In this document: positions 26,521 to 36,273 of the stretch, one piece after another
Position numbering within the stretch: position 1 is the stretch's first letter
Layout: each line of letters opens with the position of its first letter
From: an uncultured Eubacteriales bacterium
Lineage (GTDB): Bacteria; Bacillota; Clostridia; Oscillospirales; Oscillospiraceae
NCBI GenBank assembly: GCA_900313925.1
Contig: OMTF01000042.1
Location: 1 to 64,000 of the forward strand
DNA: 64,000 nucleotides
Direction of reading: 5' to 3'
Notes under the pieces: generated by a model
Seen by the model: only the letters and a program-made list of their open reading frames with translations
Told to the model about the DNA's origin: nothing
The model's database searches: none
Program-made: the position numbers and the translations under genes

Positions 26521-27333
26521 TCACACAATGAATTCTTTGCTCTTTTCCGATCCGCGGCTTTCCGCGGGGCTCGAATCCTGCCTGTCCGTCGGAAGCGGCC
26601 GTACCATTTCCCACATGAGAAGCGCTGCCGCGACGGAAGCGTTGAGCGATTCCGCAGTCGGAACCATCGGAATGCGCACCGCCGAAGTGCACTGCCGCAG
26701 AAGTTCCGGGGTAATGCCGCTGCCTTCGTTCCCGACAACCACCAGCGCTCCGCGCAGATCCGCCGTCCGGACGTCCGGTGCCCCGGGGTCCGGAACCGCC
26801 GCGATAAGCGGAAGTTTCCGCCGCCGGGCAATCTCGCCCGGATCTTCGGTTTCGACCGTAGGCTGCCGGAAAATAGCGCCCATGGAAGCCCGGATCGTGC
26901 GGGGGTGGTAAAGATCCGCGCAGGCGCCGGTACAGATCACCGCGTCCAGGCCGAACGCCGCCGCAGTGCGAAGAACCGTGCCCACGTTTCCCGGATCCTG
27001 CACATTTTCCAATACGATGCCGGAGCGGATCCGCTCCGGTTCGTCCCCTGCCGGCATGGCGATCGTAAAGAGCGGGCCGGGGCTGTTTTTCAGCCCGGAG
27101 ACATAGGAATACAGGTCCGCCGGCACGCAGCAGGCCTGTGCATCCGGGAATTCCCTTCCCGGCTTCTGTTTCCATACGATGCTTACCGGCGAAAGACCGG
27201 CCGCTTCGGCTTCCCGCAGAGCCGTCTCTCCTTCGCAGACATACTGCCGCATTTCGCGGCGGAAGTCCCGATCCTCCTGCAGCCGGCGAATCCGCCGCAG
27301 AAAGGGATTGTGTCTCGATGTGATCGTCTCCAT
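26521..27333 (-). CDS. TrmH/SpoU-family RNA 2'-O-methyltransferase
   Basis: This 270-residue SPOUT methyltransferase begins METITSRHNPFLRRIRRLQE, the start typical of RlmB-like substrate-binding N-terminal domains (residues 1 to ~95). The knotted catalytic domain carries the three SpoU motifs: GIVLENVQDPGNVGTVLRTA, LVVGNEGSGI (in ALVVVGNEGSGITPEL) and VRIPMVPTAESLNASVAAALL. It methylates a ribose in rRNA or tRNA; the exact nucleotide is not inferable. The ATG at 27333 is preceded by a promoter at 27406-27434 and the gene heads the long topA-leuS operon. Confidence 0.92.
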   Translation of the reverse strand: METITSRHNPFLRRIRRLQEDRDFRREMRQYVCEGETALREAEAAGLSPVSIVWKQKPGREFPDAQACCVPADLYSYVSGLKNSPGPLFTIAMPAGDEPERIRSGIVLENVQDPGNVGTVLRTAAAFGLDAVICTGACADLYHPRTIRASMGAIFRQPTVETEDPGEIARRRKLPLIAAVPDPGAPDVRTADLRGALVVVGNEGSGITPELLRQCTSAVRIPMVPTAESLNASVAAALLMWEMVRPLPTDRQDSSPAESRGSEKSKEFIV

Positions 27334-27405
27334 GGTCCGCTTTCCGGAAGACGGGCAGGGCCGCCTTCCTACCTTATTTAATGCATTTCGGAATAAACAA
27401 TAAAT

Positions 27406-27434
27406 CTTATAGCACCGAAATCCGCCGCTGTCAA
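27406..27434 (-). promoter_or_regulatory. Promoter of the SpoU-topA-trmFO-plsX operon
   Basis: On the minus strand TTGACA (27429-27434), a 17-base spacer and TATAAG (27406-27411) lie between the HAD phosphatase stop and the SpoU start. It overlaps the end of the HAD gene by a few bases. Confidence 0.85.
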
Positions 27435-28267
27435 CGAAACCTTCCGCGGAGAAGGCAGTCCAGTGCGACCCCCAGGCCGGCATCGTCGTTGGAGAGCGTC
27501 ACGGCCTTCGCGGCCTTCCTGACTTCCGGATCCGCGTTTCCCATGGCGATGCCGATGCCCGCCGACCGAATCATCTCCAAATCGTTCAGGTCGTCCCCGA
27601 ACGCGGCAGCACCGGCAGGATCCAGGCCGAGCATTGCGCAGAGCTTCCGGAGCGCCGTCCCCTTGTTGACGCCCTGCGGGCTCAGTTCGATATTCACCGG
27701 AGAGGAGCGGGTAACCTCGCAGTCGGGGAAATCCCGCTGCACAGCCGCAAAGACCGCGTCCCGCTCCCGCGGGCCCGAAAAGTAGAACTGGACCTTCTGT
27801 ATGGGCGCTCCGCATTCCAGCACCGCCCGGCGCAGGTCGGGCACTGGATCCCGGTAAGGAAGCATCATCGCCTCCAGCGCCGGGGACCGCAGAAGTGCCG
27901 GCATCGCGGCATAGGTTTTTTCCTCCATATAGCCGTGTCCCGCCTGGTAGACGTCACAGGGCCAGTCCCGGCTTTCGGCGTAGCGGAGGAATCTTTCCGC
28001 CGTTTCCGCACCGAATCCCTCCTGCAGCCGATAGGTCTGCTCCGCTTCATCCCAGAGACCGGCCCCGTTTTCCGTAATGGCGTAGCGGGTTCCGGGCAGA
28101 CGCATCAGGACCGGCGGAATGGCCTTGCGAAGCCGGCCCGTTGCCGGAACCAGAAGCCGTCCGCTCTGTCCGGCCGCTTCCAGGGCCGTGCGGTTCCGCT
28201 CCGGAAGGTTTTTCTGCGAATCCAGGGCGGTGCCGTCCAAATCGTACGCGATCAGAGAAATATCCAT
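27431..28267 (-). CDS. Cof-type HAD-IIB family hydrolase
   Basis: This 278-residue HAD phosphatase has motif I YDLDGTALD at residues 8-16 with both catalytic aspartates, a IIB-type cap in the middle, the lysine segment NIELSPQGVNKGTALRKL near 205, and motif IV FGDDLNDLEMIRSAGIGIAMGN near 230. Family members dephosphorylate sugar phosphates, flavin or pyridoxal intermediates; substrate here is unknown. The start is ATG 28267, because the catalytic motif must be N-terminal; the longer open frame upstream has no homology. Confidence 0.92.
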   Translation of the reverse strand: MDISLIAYDLDGTALDSQKNLPERNRTALEAAGQSGRLLVPATGRLRKAIPPVLMRLPGTRYAITENGAGLWDEAEQTYRLQEGFGAETAERFLRYAESRDWPCDVYQAGHGYMEEKTYAAMPALLRSPALEAMMLPYRDPVPDLRRAVLECGAPIQKVQFYFSGPRERDAVFAAVQRDFPDCEVTRSSPVNIELSPQGVNKGTALRKLCAMLGLDPAGAAAFGDDLNDLEMIRSAGIGIAMGNADPEVRKAAKAVTLSNDDAGLGVALDCLLRGRFR

Positions 28268-28370
28268 GAACTTCCGAGTCCTTTCCCCATGTCTTTTCGG
28301 ACTATACCACAGAAGAAAGAGGCGGCGCAACCGCAGCCCGCGCCCCGTCCGGAATCCGGGCGCAATCGCC

Positions 28371-28402
28371 AGAAAAGACAGCAGCCCGAAAGCTGCTGTC
28401 TT
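28371..28402 (-). terminator. pckG terminator
   Basis: AAGACAGCAGC (28375-28385) and GCTGCTGTCTT (28392-28402) form an 11-bp perfect stem with a six-base loop. On the minus strand it is followed by TTTTCT, so it ends pckG transcription before the HAD gene. Confidence 0.85.
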
Positions 28403-28445
28403 CCCTCTCTTCACATCTCTCTATATATAAGTTGTCCAGGTGTCT

Positions 28446-30227
28446 TTATGCCAGTCTTGCCTCCAGCTCGTCCAGCTGCTGCCGCAGTTCCTTCGGCAGC
28501 TTGTCGCCGAACTTCTTGTAATGTTCCTCGATCTCCCGGGTCTCCCCGCGCCAGATCTCCTTGTCCACCGTCAGCAGCTCCTTCATGACTTCCGGCGGCA
28601 CGTCCAGGTCCGTCGTGTCGATGTCCTCCGGACGGGGCAGATAGCCGATGGGCGTTTCCACGGCGTCCGCCTTGCCGTCGCAGCGGTCCAGAATCCAGTT
28701 GAGAACCCGCATGTTGTCTCCGAATCCCGGCCAGAGGAAGTTGCCGTCCTCATCCGTGCGGAACCAGTTGACGTTGAAAATTTTCGGGGCCTTGTCGCCC
28801 AGCTTTTTACCCATATCCAGCCAATGCTGGAAATAATCTCCCATATGGTAGCCGCAGAACGGCAGCATTGCCATGGGATCGCGGCGCACGACGCCCACGG
28901 CGCCGGAGGCGGCCGCCGTGGTTTCGGAGGCCATAATGGAGCCTACGAACACCCCGTGCACCCAGTCACGGGACTGGTAGACCAGAGGAGCGCATTTTGC
29001 GCGCCGGCCGCCGAAGACCAATGCGGAAATCGGCACGGCCACACCCTTTTCAAAGGTCGGCGAGATGCACGGGCAGTTTTTCGCCGGAGCCGTAAAGCGC
29101 GAATTCGGATTTGCCGCGCAGGTGGATTTATCGGATTTGACAAACTGGCTGGATTTCCACGGATTTCCCTTCCAGTCGATGAGCTCGTCCGGAATTTCCT
29201 TCGTAAGACCTTCCCACCAGACCGTTCCGTCCTTGGGGTTGTAGGCAACGTTGGTAAAGATGGACCCGCTTTTCGTGGTGGCCAGTGCGTTCGGGTTGGA
29301 GTGCTCGTTGGTTCCCGGCGCCACGCCGAAAAATCCGTTTTCGGGATTGATCGCGTAGAGCTTTCCGTCCGGTCCGATCCGCATCCAGGCAATATCGTCG
29401 CCCACGGTCCAGACCTTGTATCCCTGGTCCCGGAAATACTTCGGCGGAATGAGCATGGCAAGGTTTGTCTTGCCGCAGGCGGACGGGAAGGCCGCCGCCA
29501 GATACCGGACCTCCCCTTTCGGGTTCTCCAGGCCCAGAATCAGCATATGCTCCGCCATCCAGCCTTCCTTCCAGCCCTGGTAGGAAGCGATGCGAAGGGC
29601 AAAGCACTTCTTGCCCAGCAGCACGTTCCCGCCGTAGGCGGAATTTACGGAAATAATGGTGTTGTCCTCCGGGAACTGGCAGATATAGCGTTTTTCCGGA
29701 TCGATGTCACAGGAAGCGTGCAGGCCGCGTACCCAGTCATCGCTGTCGCCCAGCTTGTCCAGAACGGCCTGTCCGGTCCGGGTCATGATCGCCATGTTCA
29801 GCACGACGTATTTGGAATCCGTCACCTCCACGCCGAACTTCGCAAGCGGCGAATCGATGGGACCCATGGAATACGGAATGATATACATTGTGCGGCCTTT
29901 GTAGGAGCCGCGGGCAATATCGTACAGCCGCGCGTACATTTCCTTCGGATCACACCAGTGGTTCGTCGGTCCCGCATCCTCTTCCCTGCGGCTGCAGATG
30001 AAGGTTCTCCCCTCCACGCGCGCCACGTCGTTGGGACGCGTCCGGTGCAGATAGCAGCTGGGCAGCTTCTCCGGGTTAAGCCGGATCATCTCCCGGGTTT
30101 TTACGGCTTCCGCACGTATCTTCTCCAGCTGCTCCTCCGAGCCGTCCATCCAGACCACCCGATCCGGTGTCAGCAGCTGTTCACATTCCTTGAGCCATTT
30201 CAGCAGCCCCGCGTTTGTTGTACCCAT
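28446..30227 (-). CDS. pckG: Phosphoenolpyruvate carboxykinase (GTP)
   Basis: This 593-residue enzyme interconverts oxaloacetate plus GTP with PEP, CO2 and GDP. GTP-family hallmarks are present: AAFPSACGKTNLAMLIPP, the kinase-1 P-loop with the reactive Cys (around residue 260), and VVFGGRRAKCAPLVYQS. Clostridia often carry the unrelated ATP-dependent form, so the GTP type is worth noting. Length is standard. ATG 30227 follows AGGAGAGAGTGCT. In a fermenter it probably fixes CO2 onto PEP or recycles it; direction cannot be read from sequence. It is flanked by its own terminator. Confidence 0.97.
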   Translation of the reverse strand: MGTTNAGLLKWLKECEQLLTPDRVVWMDGSEEQLEKIRAEAVKTREMIRLNPEKLPSCYLHRTRPNDVARVEGRTFICSRREEDAGPTNHWCDPKEMYARLYDIARGSYKGRTMYIIPYSMGPIDSPLAKFGVEVTDSKYVVLNMAIMTRTGQAVLDKLGDSDDWVRGLHASCDIDPEKRYICQFPEDNTIISVNSAYGGNVLLGKKCFALRIASYQGWKEGWMAEHMLILGLENPKGEVRYLAAAFPSACGKTNLAMLIPPKYFRDQGYKVWTVGDDIAWMRIGPDGKLYAINPENGFFGVAPGTNEHSNPNALATTKSGSIFTNVAYNPKDGTVWWEGLTKEIPDELIDWKGNPWKSSQFVKSDKSTCAANPNSRFTAPAKNCPCISPTFEKGVAVPISALVFGGRRAKCAPLVYQSRDWVHGVFVGSIMASETTAAASGAVGVVRRDPMAMLPFCGYHMGDYFQHWLDMGKKLGDKAPKIFNVNWFRTDEDGNFLWPGFGDNMRVLNWILDRCDGKADAVETPIGYLPRPEDIDTTDLDVPPEVMKELLTVDKEIWRGETREIEEHYKKFGDKLPKELRQQLDELEARLA

Positions 30228-30427
30228 AGCACTCTCTCCTGTTGCCCGACCCTGCGGATCCCTGCTGTTCCGGCAGACCGCAGAATTTTGGAAATATTCA
30301 CAGAAACGGGATGCATATTTCGAATCCATCCGCGTTAAATTTGTGCAAATGCGCCAAATTGCAAGATAAAGTAATCGTAATCCTTTTAAGGGGGATCTTC
30401 AACATGTTATTAGAACTTGTTATGGAG

Positions 30428-31573
30428 CTATGAAGAGGACTTAATAGCCTTGCCCGTGTCCGGGTCCGTGTCCTTATCCTTCTCCGGCCGCCGCTGAAGC
30501 TCCCCCTCCAGGGTGCTCTTTCCGCTGGCGGCCAGCTTCCGCAGCGCATCCGCAAGACTCTTCTGCTGCTCCGGCGGGAGCGACACGGCCGCCTTGAGAA
30601 ACGCCGCCGCGGATTTCATCTTATTTTCTCCCAGATCGTGCAGCGTCGGCTGCTCGGGGGCTGTTGCAATATCGTAGAGGCTTTCCACGAAGGATTCCCG
30701 TTCCGCGTCGGAAAGCTGCCGCAGCCATTTCGTCAGCGTGCTGTCCAGAAGCTCGCTGCTTCGCCGCAGCTCGGGACACGGCACCAGGCGATTGCGCTCG
30801 ACCTGCCAGGTGAACGGATCGTGCTGCCAGACGCCTTTTCCGGTGCTGACCACATACTGCGGCGGAATATCGTTTTCCAGCAGAAGCCCGATGATAGAGC
30901 CTTCCGGCAGAACGCTCACAACCCGCGGAAGTATCGCCTTATAGGCGGGCATAGCCGTGACCTCCTCACGGAAGCCCGGTCCGTCAAAGGTGTAGACGCG
31001 CAGAATTTTCCGCTGCATTTCCTCCGAGCAGAAAACGGCCGAACTCACGGCAAAGTTTCCGCCCTTGGAATGCCCGGCGGCGATTACGGGCTCGGTCCCC
31101 TTCTGAAACCATTTCTCCAGATACGCAGCCGCTCGCAGCTGGCCCGGCGTACGGTAGAGAAAGGCCATGTTGAAATCCTCCTTCCAGCCGACAAGCGTTC
31201 CGTCTGTGCCGCGGAAAGCCGCAAACCAGATCGGTCCCGGAAGCCGGAAGCTTACGGCGGCAAACTGCAGTTCATGGGCGGCATCGGACTGCGCCGAGAA
31301 TGCTCCCATCGGAAGGTCTCCGAAGCGGGGCGCTTCCGCCAGCGCCCGCAGGAGGGAAAGCTTGTCTTCCTTCAGGCCGTCCGCCGCCGGGGAGGAAAGA
31401 ACCATCGCCGCAGCGTCCCGCAGGAGAATCGGCGGATCGAGGCTCTCGGGCACAATGCCGCCGAACGGCATGTACGAGAGCTCTGCCAGAACCAGACTGT
31501 CCACCGTATTCAGAGGATCCGCCTCGAAGGGTACATCTCCCCTCCACCGCAGGTAATCCACGATATTGGCCAA
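30428..31573 (-). CDS. Lipase-like alpha/beta hydrolase (DUF2974/Mbeg1-like)
   Basis: This 381-residue protein starts with a TTG codon (SD GGAG 8 bases upstream) as MANIVDYLRWRGDVPFEADP, the typical DUF2974 opening. The lipase-type nucleophile elbow AAGHSKGGNFAVSSA (GxSxG) is near residue 170, preceded by AFRGTDGTLVGWKEDF, the class-3-lipase-like oxyanion region. The C-terminal ~70 residues are charged and helical with an Asp/Lys-rich tail. No signal peptide is seen, so it is cytoplasmic. Substrate and role are unknown in this widespread gut-Bacillota family. It follows the ROK kinase by 27 bases. Confidence 0.8.
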   Translation of the reverse strand: MANIVDYLRWRGDVPFEADPLNTVDSLVLAELSYMPFGGIVPESLDPPILLRDAAAMVLSSPAADGLKEDKLSLLRALAEAPRFGDLPMGAFSAQSDAAHELQFAAVSFRLPGPIWFAAFRGTDGTLVGWKEDFNMAFLYRTPGQLRAAAYLEKWFQKGTEPVIAAGHSKGGNFAVSSAVFCSEEMQRKILRVYTFDGPGFREEVTAMPAYKAILPRVVSVLPEGSIIGLLLENDIPPQYVVSTGKGVWQHDPFTWQVERNRLVPCPELRRSSELLDSTLTKWLRQLSDAERESFVESLYDIATAPEQPTLHDLGENKMKSAAAFLKAAVSLPPEQQKSLADALRKLAASGKSTLEGELQRRPEKDKDTDPDTGKAIKSSS

Positions 31574-31600
31574 CGTCGCATCTCCTTTCCCGCGCCGGAT

Positions 31601-32581
31601 TCAGCCGATATAGAATTTTTTCCAGGGCCCCTCTGCCAGCGCCGCCGCACCCAGAACGCCCGCGTCATTGCCGAGGGAAGCGCAGGCAAGCTCCGGAATC
31701 GGAAGCACCGCGGAGCCGAAGCAGCAGTTTTCAAGTTTTTCCCGCACGGGACGCAGCAGCGCCTCCCCCTGCGCGGAAACGCCTCCGCCCAGAAGCACCG
31801 CCTGCGGACGAAGGATGTTGACGATGGCCCCGATTCCCTGTGCCAGGGCTTCCGTATATGCGTCGATCAGGGCTTCCGCCGTCGGATCGCCCGCTTCGGC
31901 GGCCTCGAAGGCCGTCTTGGCCGTCGCTTCCGCGGACTCCGCTGCGAATTTCCAGAGTGCGGAATCCGGATGCTCCTGCATGGCCTTCTGCGTATCTCGC
32001 ACGAGGGCGGAAGCGGATGCGTAGCTTTCAAAGCAGCCCCGCCGGCCGCAGCGGCAGGCGGGACCGTCAAACGCATTCAGCGGAAGATGCCCCAGTTCCG
32101 CGCCGCCGTTGCAGAAGCCGCGGAAGATTTTTTTCCGGTAGATGATTCCTCCTCCGACGCCGGTGCCCAGCGTCAGCAGCACAAAGCTTTCCCACTTCTG
32201 CCCGCTGCCGTACAGGCTTTCCGCCAGCGCCGCACAGTCGGCGTCGTTGCCAAGCAGAACCGGAACATCCAGCATTTCCGCCACAATCGGGCCGAGGGCA
32301 AGATTCCGCCAGGGCAGGTTTGTCGCCTGCAGCACGACGCCGGCGTCCGGATCGACGACTCCCGGAACGCCGATGCCGACGCCCTTCAGCTGCTCCTCGG
32401 ATACCCCGGCTTCCTCCATGGCACGCTTCGCGCTGCGCACAAGGCCGTTCAGAGTAACGGCCAGGTCCTGATCCCATCCGGTGGGTGCCGTAATCCGGGA
32501 CAGAATCCTGCCCGCCCCGTCTGTAACGCTGGCCATCAGGTGGGTTCCGCCTACATCTACGCCTATATAGTATTTCTGCAT
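31601..32581 (-). CDS. glcK: ROK-family glucokinase
   Basis: This 326-residue sugar kinase phosphorylates glucose or a related hexose with ATP. The N-terminal phosphate motif is YIGVDVGGTHLMASV, followed by GVGIGVPGVVDPDAG, and the ROK zinc site CRCGRRGCFESYASASAL lies near residue 180. No helix-turn-helix precedes the kinase, so it is not a repressor-type ROK protein. ATG 32581 follows a GGGGGAG site. It lies between mgtE and the DUF2974 gene. The symbol is given for the typical clostridial glucokinase; other hexoses or N-acetylhexosamines remain possible. Confidence 0.88.
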   Translation of the reverse strand: MQKYYIGVDVGGTHLMASVTDGAGRILSRITAPTGWDQDLAVTLNGLVRSAKRAMEEAGVSEEQLKGVGIGVPGVVDPDAGVVLQATNLPWRNLALGPIVAEMLDVPVLLGNDADCAALAESLYGSGQKWESFVLLTLGTGVGGGIIYRKKIFRGFCNGGAELGHLPLNAFDGPACRCGRRGCFESYASASALVRDTQKAMQEHPDSALWKFAAESAEATAKTAFEAAEAGDPTAEALIDAYTEALAQGIGAIVNILRPQAVLLGGGVSAQGEALLRPVREKLENCCFGSAVLPIPELACASLGNDAGVLGAAALAEGPWKKFYIG

Positions 32582-32638
32582 GCTTTTCTCCCCCTTTACC
32601 GTTCGATAGGAATTCCGCTGCATCTTCCCGTACGGTTT

Positions 32639-33967
32639 TTATACGAGAAGCGGCAGAAAAAGTTTTGCCAGTCCGAGAAAAATAAAGAAGCCGAGTACAT
32701 CCGTTGCCGTTGTCACGAAAATGGAAGAGGAGACCGCCGGATCCGCATGCAGCCGGTACAGGCACAGCGGCACCAGAAATCCGAAAATTCCGGAAACCAT
32801 CAGGTTTCCGATCATCGCCAGCAGTACGATGAGTCCCAGATAGAAATTGCCGTAGACTAAATAGACAATCATTCCGGTTACAAATCCGTTGATGGCTCCG
32901 TTTGCGATCCCAAGCAGAATTTCCTTTCCGAAGGATCGGCGGGCCTGCGCCGCGGAAATATCCCCCCGCGCAAGCTCCCGAACGAGAATCGACAGCGTCT
33001 GGGTCCCGGCGTTGCCGCCCATGCCGCTGACTATGGTCATGATGGCCGAAAGCGCTACCACCTGGGCAATGACGCTTTCAAAGCTCTTCACGACGGCCGA
33101 AGCCAGAAAGGCGGTGGCAAGGTTGATGAGAAGCCAGGGAAGGCGCATGCGCAGAGACTGCCGAAACGGCGTATCCAGGCGCTCTTCCTTGTTGACGCCC
33201 GCCATTTCCAGCATGTCTTCGTCATACTCTTCCACGATGACGTCGATAACGTCGTCCACCGTGACGATGCCCAGGATCCGGCCCCGGGCGCTGACTACGG
33301 GAATGGCCGGAAGGTCGTATTTGGAAACCAGCTTCGCGACCTCCTCCTGGTCCACCTCCGGCGTCACGGAGATGACATGCGAATCCATGATGCTTTCCAG
33401 GGTCTGATCCCGGGGTGTCGTCAGCAGATCCCGGAGGTCCGCAGTCCCGACCAGCGTGCTGTCCGTATCGATGACGTAAATCGTTTCAATTATTTCCGTC
33501 CGGGGCGCGATTTCCCGGATCTTGTCCAGGCACTGTCCGATGCTCCGCTCCTTTTTCAGAGCGATGTAAGCCGTGCTCATCAGACCGCCGGCCGTATCTT
33601 CCGGATAGGCAAGCAGCTGCCGGACGATCTTCCGGTCGTTCGCCTGCATGCGGTCGACGACCTGCTTTCGCTTTCCGATCGGGAAATCCCCCAGCAGGTC
33701 GACGATGTCATCCTTCTGCATGTAGCCGAAGGCGTCAATGAGCTCATCGGGGTCCATTGTCTTTGCCAGACGGTAGCGCAGCTGATCCTCCGCGTACTCC
33801 AGAACCTCCGCCCGCTGCGAGGTATCCAGAAGCGCCAGAAGCATTTCCAGCTGCTCATCGTCAAACTCTTCCGCCTCTAGGGCAAGGTCCGCCGGCTCTT
33901 TTTCCTCGAAATACGCCTGGATTCCTTCCCGGTCGCCCGCCTGGGTCAGTTCAAGGAGTTTCCCCAT
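32639..33967 (-). CDS. mgtE: Magnesium transporter MgtE
   Basis: This 442-residue channel imports Mg2+. The cytoplasmic half has the MgtE N superhelical domain (residues 1 to ~130) and tandem CBS domains (about 135-250, with DSTLVGTADLRDLLTT and RGRILGIVTVDDVIDVIVEE), which sense Mg2+ and close the pore. Five membrane helices follow from ~280, including the pore segment GMGGNAGTQTLSILVRELARG. ATG 33967 follows GGGAGGCGA; an ATG six codons earlier is too close to that site. It follows the coiled-coil gene by 36 bases. Confidence 0.95.
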   Translation of the reverse strand: MGKLLELTQAGDREGIQAYFEEKEPADLALEAEEFDDEQLEMLLALLDTSQRAEVLEYAEDQLRYRLAKTMDPDELIDAFGYMQKDDIVDLLGDFPIGKRKQVVDRMQANDRKIVRQLLAYPEDTAGGLMSTAYIALKKERSIGQCLDKIREIAPRTEIIETIYVIDTDSTLVGTADLRDLLTTPRDQTLESIMDSHVISVTPEVDQEEVAKLVSKYDLPAIPVVSARGRILGIVTVDDVIDVIVEEYDEDMLEMAGVNKEERLDTPFRQSLRMRLPWLLINLATAFLASAVVKSFESVIAQVVALSAIMTIVSGMGGNAGTQTLSILVRELARGDISAAQARRSFGKEILLGIANGAINGFVTGMIVYLVYGNFYLGLIVLLAMIGNLMVSGIFGFLVPLCLYRLHADPAVSSSIFVTTATDVLGFFIFLGLAKLFLPLLV

Positions 33968-34003
33968 GGCATTCGCCTCCCGCATTGCAAATTTAAATTG
34001 CTT

Positions 34004-34246
34004 CTATTTTCGATCCCCGAACGCCTTCTGCAGCTGCTGTTCCAGGTCCCGCAGCTGCTCTTCCTCCCGGGCTCGGCGCTGGACCGCGCTTTCCTTTTCT
34101 TCCCGGGCCTCTGCTTCCGGATCCCCGGGCTCCGGAACGGACGGCGCATCCTTGCTGTGCGCAGCCGCCCCCAGTTCCTGCAGCTGCTGTTCCGTCTTGT
34201 CCCGCAGCGTTTTCAGATTTTCCCGGATCGCTTCCGCCTCATCCAT
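34004..34246 (-). CDS. Small charged coiled-coil protein
   Basis: This 80-residue protein begins MDEAEAIRENLKTLRDKTEQ and is over half Glu, Lys, Arg, Gln and Ala, with a Pro/Gly-rich hinge (KDAPSVPEPGDPEAEA) between two predicted helices, the second an EEEQLRDLEQQLQKAF coiled coil. I recognise no family. The ATG overlaps the larC stop by 8 bases and has an AAAGGACAGG site, so it is translated with larC. Its overlap suggests a structural or accessory role in that operon, but nothing in the sequence shows one. Confidence 0.65.
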   Translation of the reverse strand: MDEAEAIRENLKTLRDKTEQQLQELGAAAHSKDAPSVPEPGDPEAEAREEKESAVQRRAREEEQLRDLEQQLQKAFGDRK

Positions 34247-35480
34247 TGTTCCTGTCCTTTCTCCACCGGTCAATTCGCTTCTCGGCTTCCCGCAGCGTAA
34301 TGGATTCTCTTTGCGCGATTTTTGCCAAATCGTCGTATTCGTACTTTTCCCTTCTGGTTCCGTAGCCTTCCGCCGTCTTGCACCGTACCGGCCCCCAGGG
34401 GGTCTCCAGCGTCTGCGTCCTCCGTTCAAGGACAAACCGATCCATCAGCTGGGAGCGGATGCCGAGCGTTTCCGTCGCCGCGAAAAGGCACCGGGCAAGG
34501 CGCTCCTGATCCTCCGGACGGCACAGACAGCAGAGCAGCGTTCCGGGCCGGTTCTTCTTCATGCCGCAGGGCAGCGTATAGACATCCAGGGCGCCTTCCG
34601 CCAGAAGACGCTCCTGCGCATAGCCCAGCGCTTCGGGCGTCATGTCGTCCAGGTTTGCCGAAAGCCGGCAGACGCGGTCGGTCCGCTCCTCCCCGCGCTC
34701 GGCAAGGAAAATCCGGGTTACGTTGGCGGCGGGAAGATCCCGCGTTCCCGTGCCGGTTCCGATTTTCCGGATCTGCAGAAGCGGAAAATTTTCAAAGCGC
34801 GACACAAAGTGCCGCAGCAGCGCGGCGCCTGTCGGTGTGCACAGTTCCGCCTCCACGCTTCCCGCGTAGCAGGGAATTCCCTTCAGAAGCTCCGCCGTCG
34901 CCGGAGCGGGCACGGGGAGAAGTCCGTGCGCCGCGTGCACCCGGCCGAATCCCGTGCATACAGGGGAACACAGGATTTCCTCCGGCGCGATCGCCTGCAT
35001 CAGCCAGCAGACATTGACAACGTCCGCCATCGCGTCCAGGGTACCCACTTCGTGAAAATGAATATTCTCCGGGCGGATGCCGTGTGCCCTGGCTTCCGCC
35101 TCGGCAAGCGCGTCGTAAACGGCAAGCGCATTTCGGCGGACCGGTTCCTCCAGCGGCAGGGCGGCAATCCGCTCGCGCACCTGCGAGAGCGTCGCATGCA
35201 CCGAATGGTGCGCCGGATGTTCTTTTTCCCTTCCGTCCTGCGCCTCGTTTCCGCGGATTTCCCCTTCGATTCCTTCCTCACGGCCGCGGCAGAAAACGGA
35301 GACATGGGTCCCCTGCAGTCCGCATTTGGAGTCCGGTTCCGCCTTGATTTCCACCAGACCTCCGTAAAGGGAATTGAGCGCTTGCAGCGCCTTCTCCGGA
35401 TCCGGCTGCAGTTCCAGCAGCGCCGCCGTCAGCATATCCCCCGCCATTCCCATGGAAGCATCTATAAACAGTACTTTCAT
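34239..35480 (-). CDS. larC: Nickel pincer cofactor nickel insertase LarC
   Basis: This 413-residue protein inserts Ni into the pyridinium thiocarboxylate precursor, using CTP, to complete the cofactor of lactate racemase-type enzymes. It starts MKVLFIDASMGMAGDMLTAA and shows ENIHFHEVGTLDAMADVVNVC, the GFGRVHAAHGLLPVPAPAT segment, and CTPTGAALLRHF. Unlike Lactobacillus larC, which needs a programmed frameshift, this gene is one continuous frame. A His/charged stretch (residues ~75-95, ending KEHPAHHSVH) lies between the motifs and may bind metal. It follows larE by 26 bases. Confidence 0.93.
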   Translation of the reverse strand: MKVLFIDASMGMAGDMLTAALLELQPDPEKALQALNSLYGGLVEIKAEPDSKCGLQGTHVSVFCRGREEGIEGEIRGNEAQDGREKEHPAHHSVHATLSQVRERIAALPLEEPVRRNALAVYDALAEAEARAHGIRPENIHFHEVGTLDAMADVVNVCWLMQAIAPEEILCSPVCTGFGRVHAAHGLLPVPAPATAELLKGIPCYAGSVEAELCTPTGAALLRHFVSRFENFPLLQIRKIGTGTGTRDLPAANVTRIFLAERGEERTDRVCRLSANLDDMTPEALGYAQERLLAEGALDVYTLPCGMKKNRPGTLLCCLCRPEDQERLARCLFAATETLGIRSQLMDRFVLERRTQTLETPWGPVRCKTAEGYGTRREKYEYDDLAKIAQRESITLREAEKRIDRWRKDRNNG

Positions 35481-35506
35481 CTTTTCTCCCGTCTCTTTCT
35501 GTCCAT

Positions 35507-36273
35507 TTATTTCCGTCGCGCCGGTTCCTCTTCCGGCCTCGGCACAGGATCCACCCGCACCGCCGCAAACAGATCCGAAAGAAGCGCCCGGAGCTTTGCC
35601 TGCTCCGCCTGCGCCCTCGGCAGCTGGGATTCCGGGAACTGCAGCAGCGCGCCGCCCTGCCGGACCCTTGCCCGGAAATCCGTGTAGCCTGCCTCCGCCA
35701 GCCGATCCTCCGCCGTCTCGATGCGGCGGAGCGTTTCCGGCGCAATCGCATCGCCGGTCTGCAGCCTCGTCGCAAGGCAGGCGTAGGAGGGCTTGTCTCC
35801 GGTAAACAGCCCGGCTTCCCGGGACCGTTTCCGAATCTCCGCCTTCGTAAGACCGCAGAGCCGCAGCGGGCTCACAATCCCCTGCTCCCGCAGCGCGCGC
35901 ATGCCCGGACGATCCGCCGCCGCGTCGGAGGCGTTGGTGCCGTCCATCACGAGCGTCCAGCCGTCGGCTTCCGCCGCTTCCCGGATCGCGGAAAGGAGGC
36001 GGGTCTTGCAGAAATAGCACCGGTCGGCAGGATTGGAAGCGATGACCGGATCCGATAGGATGTCGACCGTAAGAATCTGCAGCTCCTGCTACAGCTGTGC
36101 CGCAAGGCGCCTGGCATCCCGCAGCTCGAATTCGGGCTGGAATGCGGTCTTGACATAGTAAGCCCGGACCCGGGCGCCGGCCTGCACCGCCGCCCAGAAA
36201 AGATATGCGGAATCCGTCCCGCCGGAAAAGGCAAGCGCAGGCTTCGGGTGCTCCCTGAAAAATTCCTCCAGCG

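Noticed and set aside
30638..32860. A 740-codon plus-strand open frame
   Set aside because: It is antisense to the DUF2974, ROK and mgtE genes and shows no family motifs.
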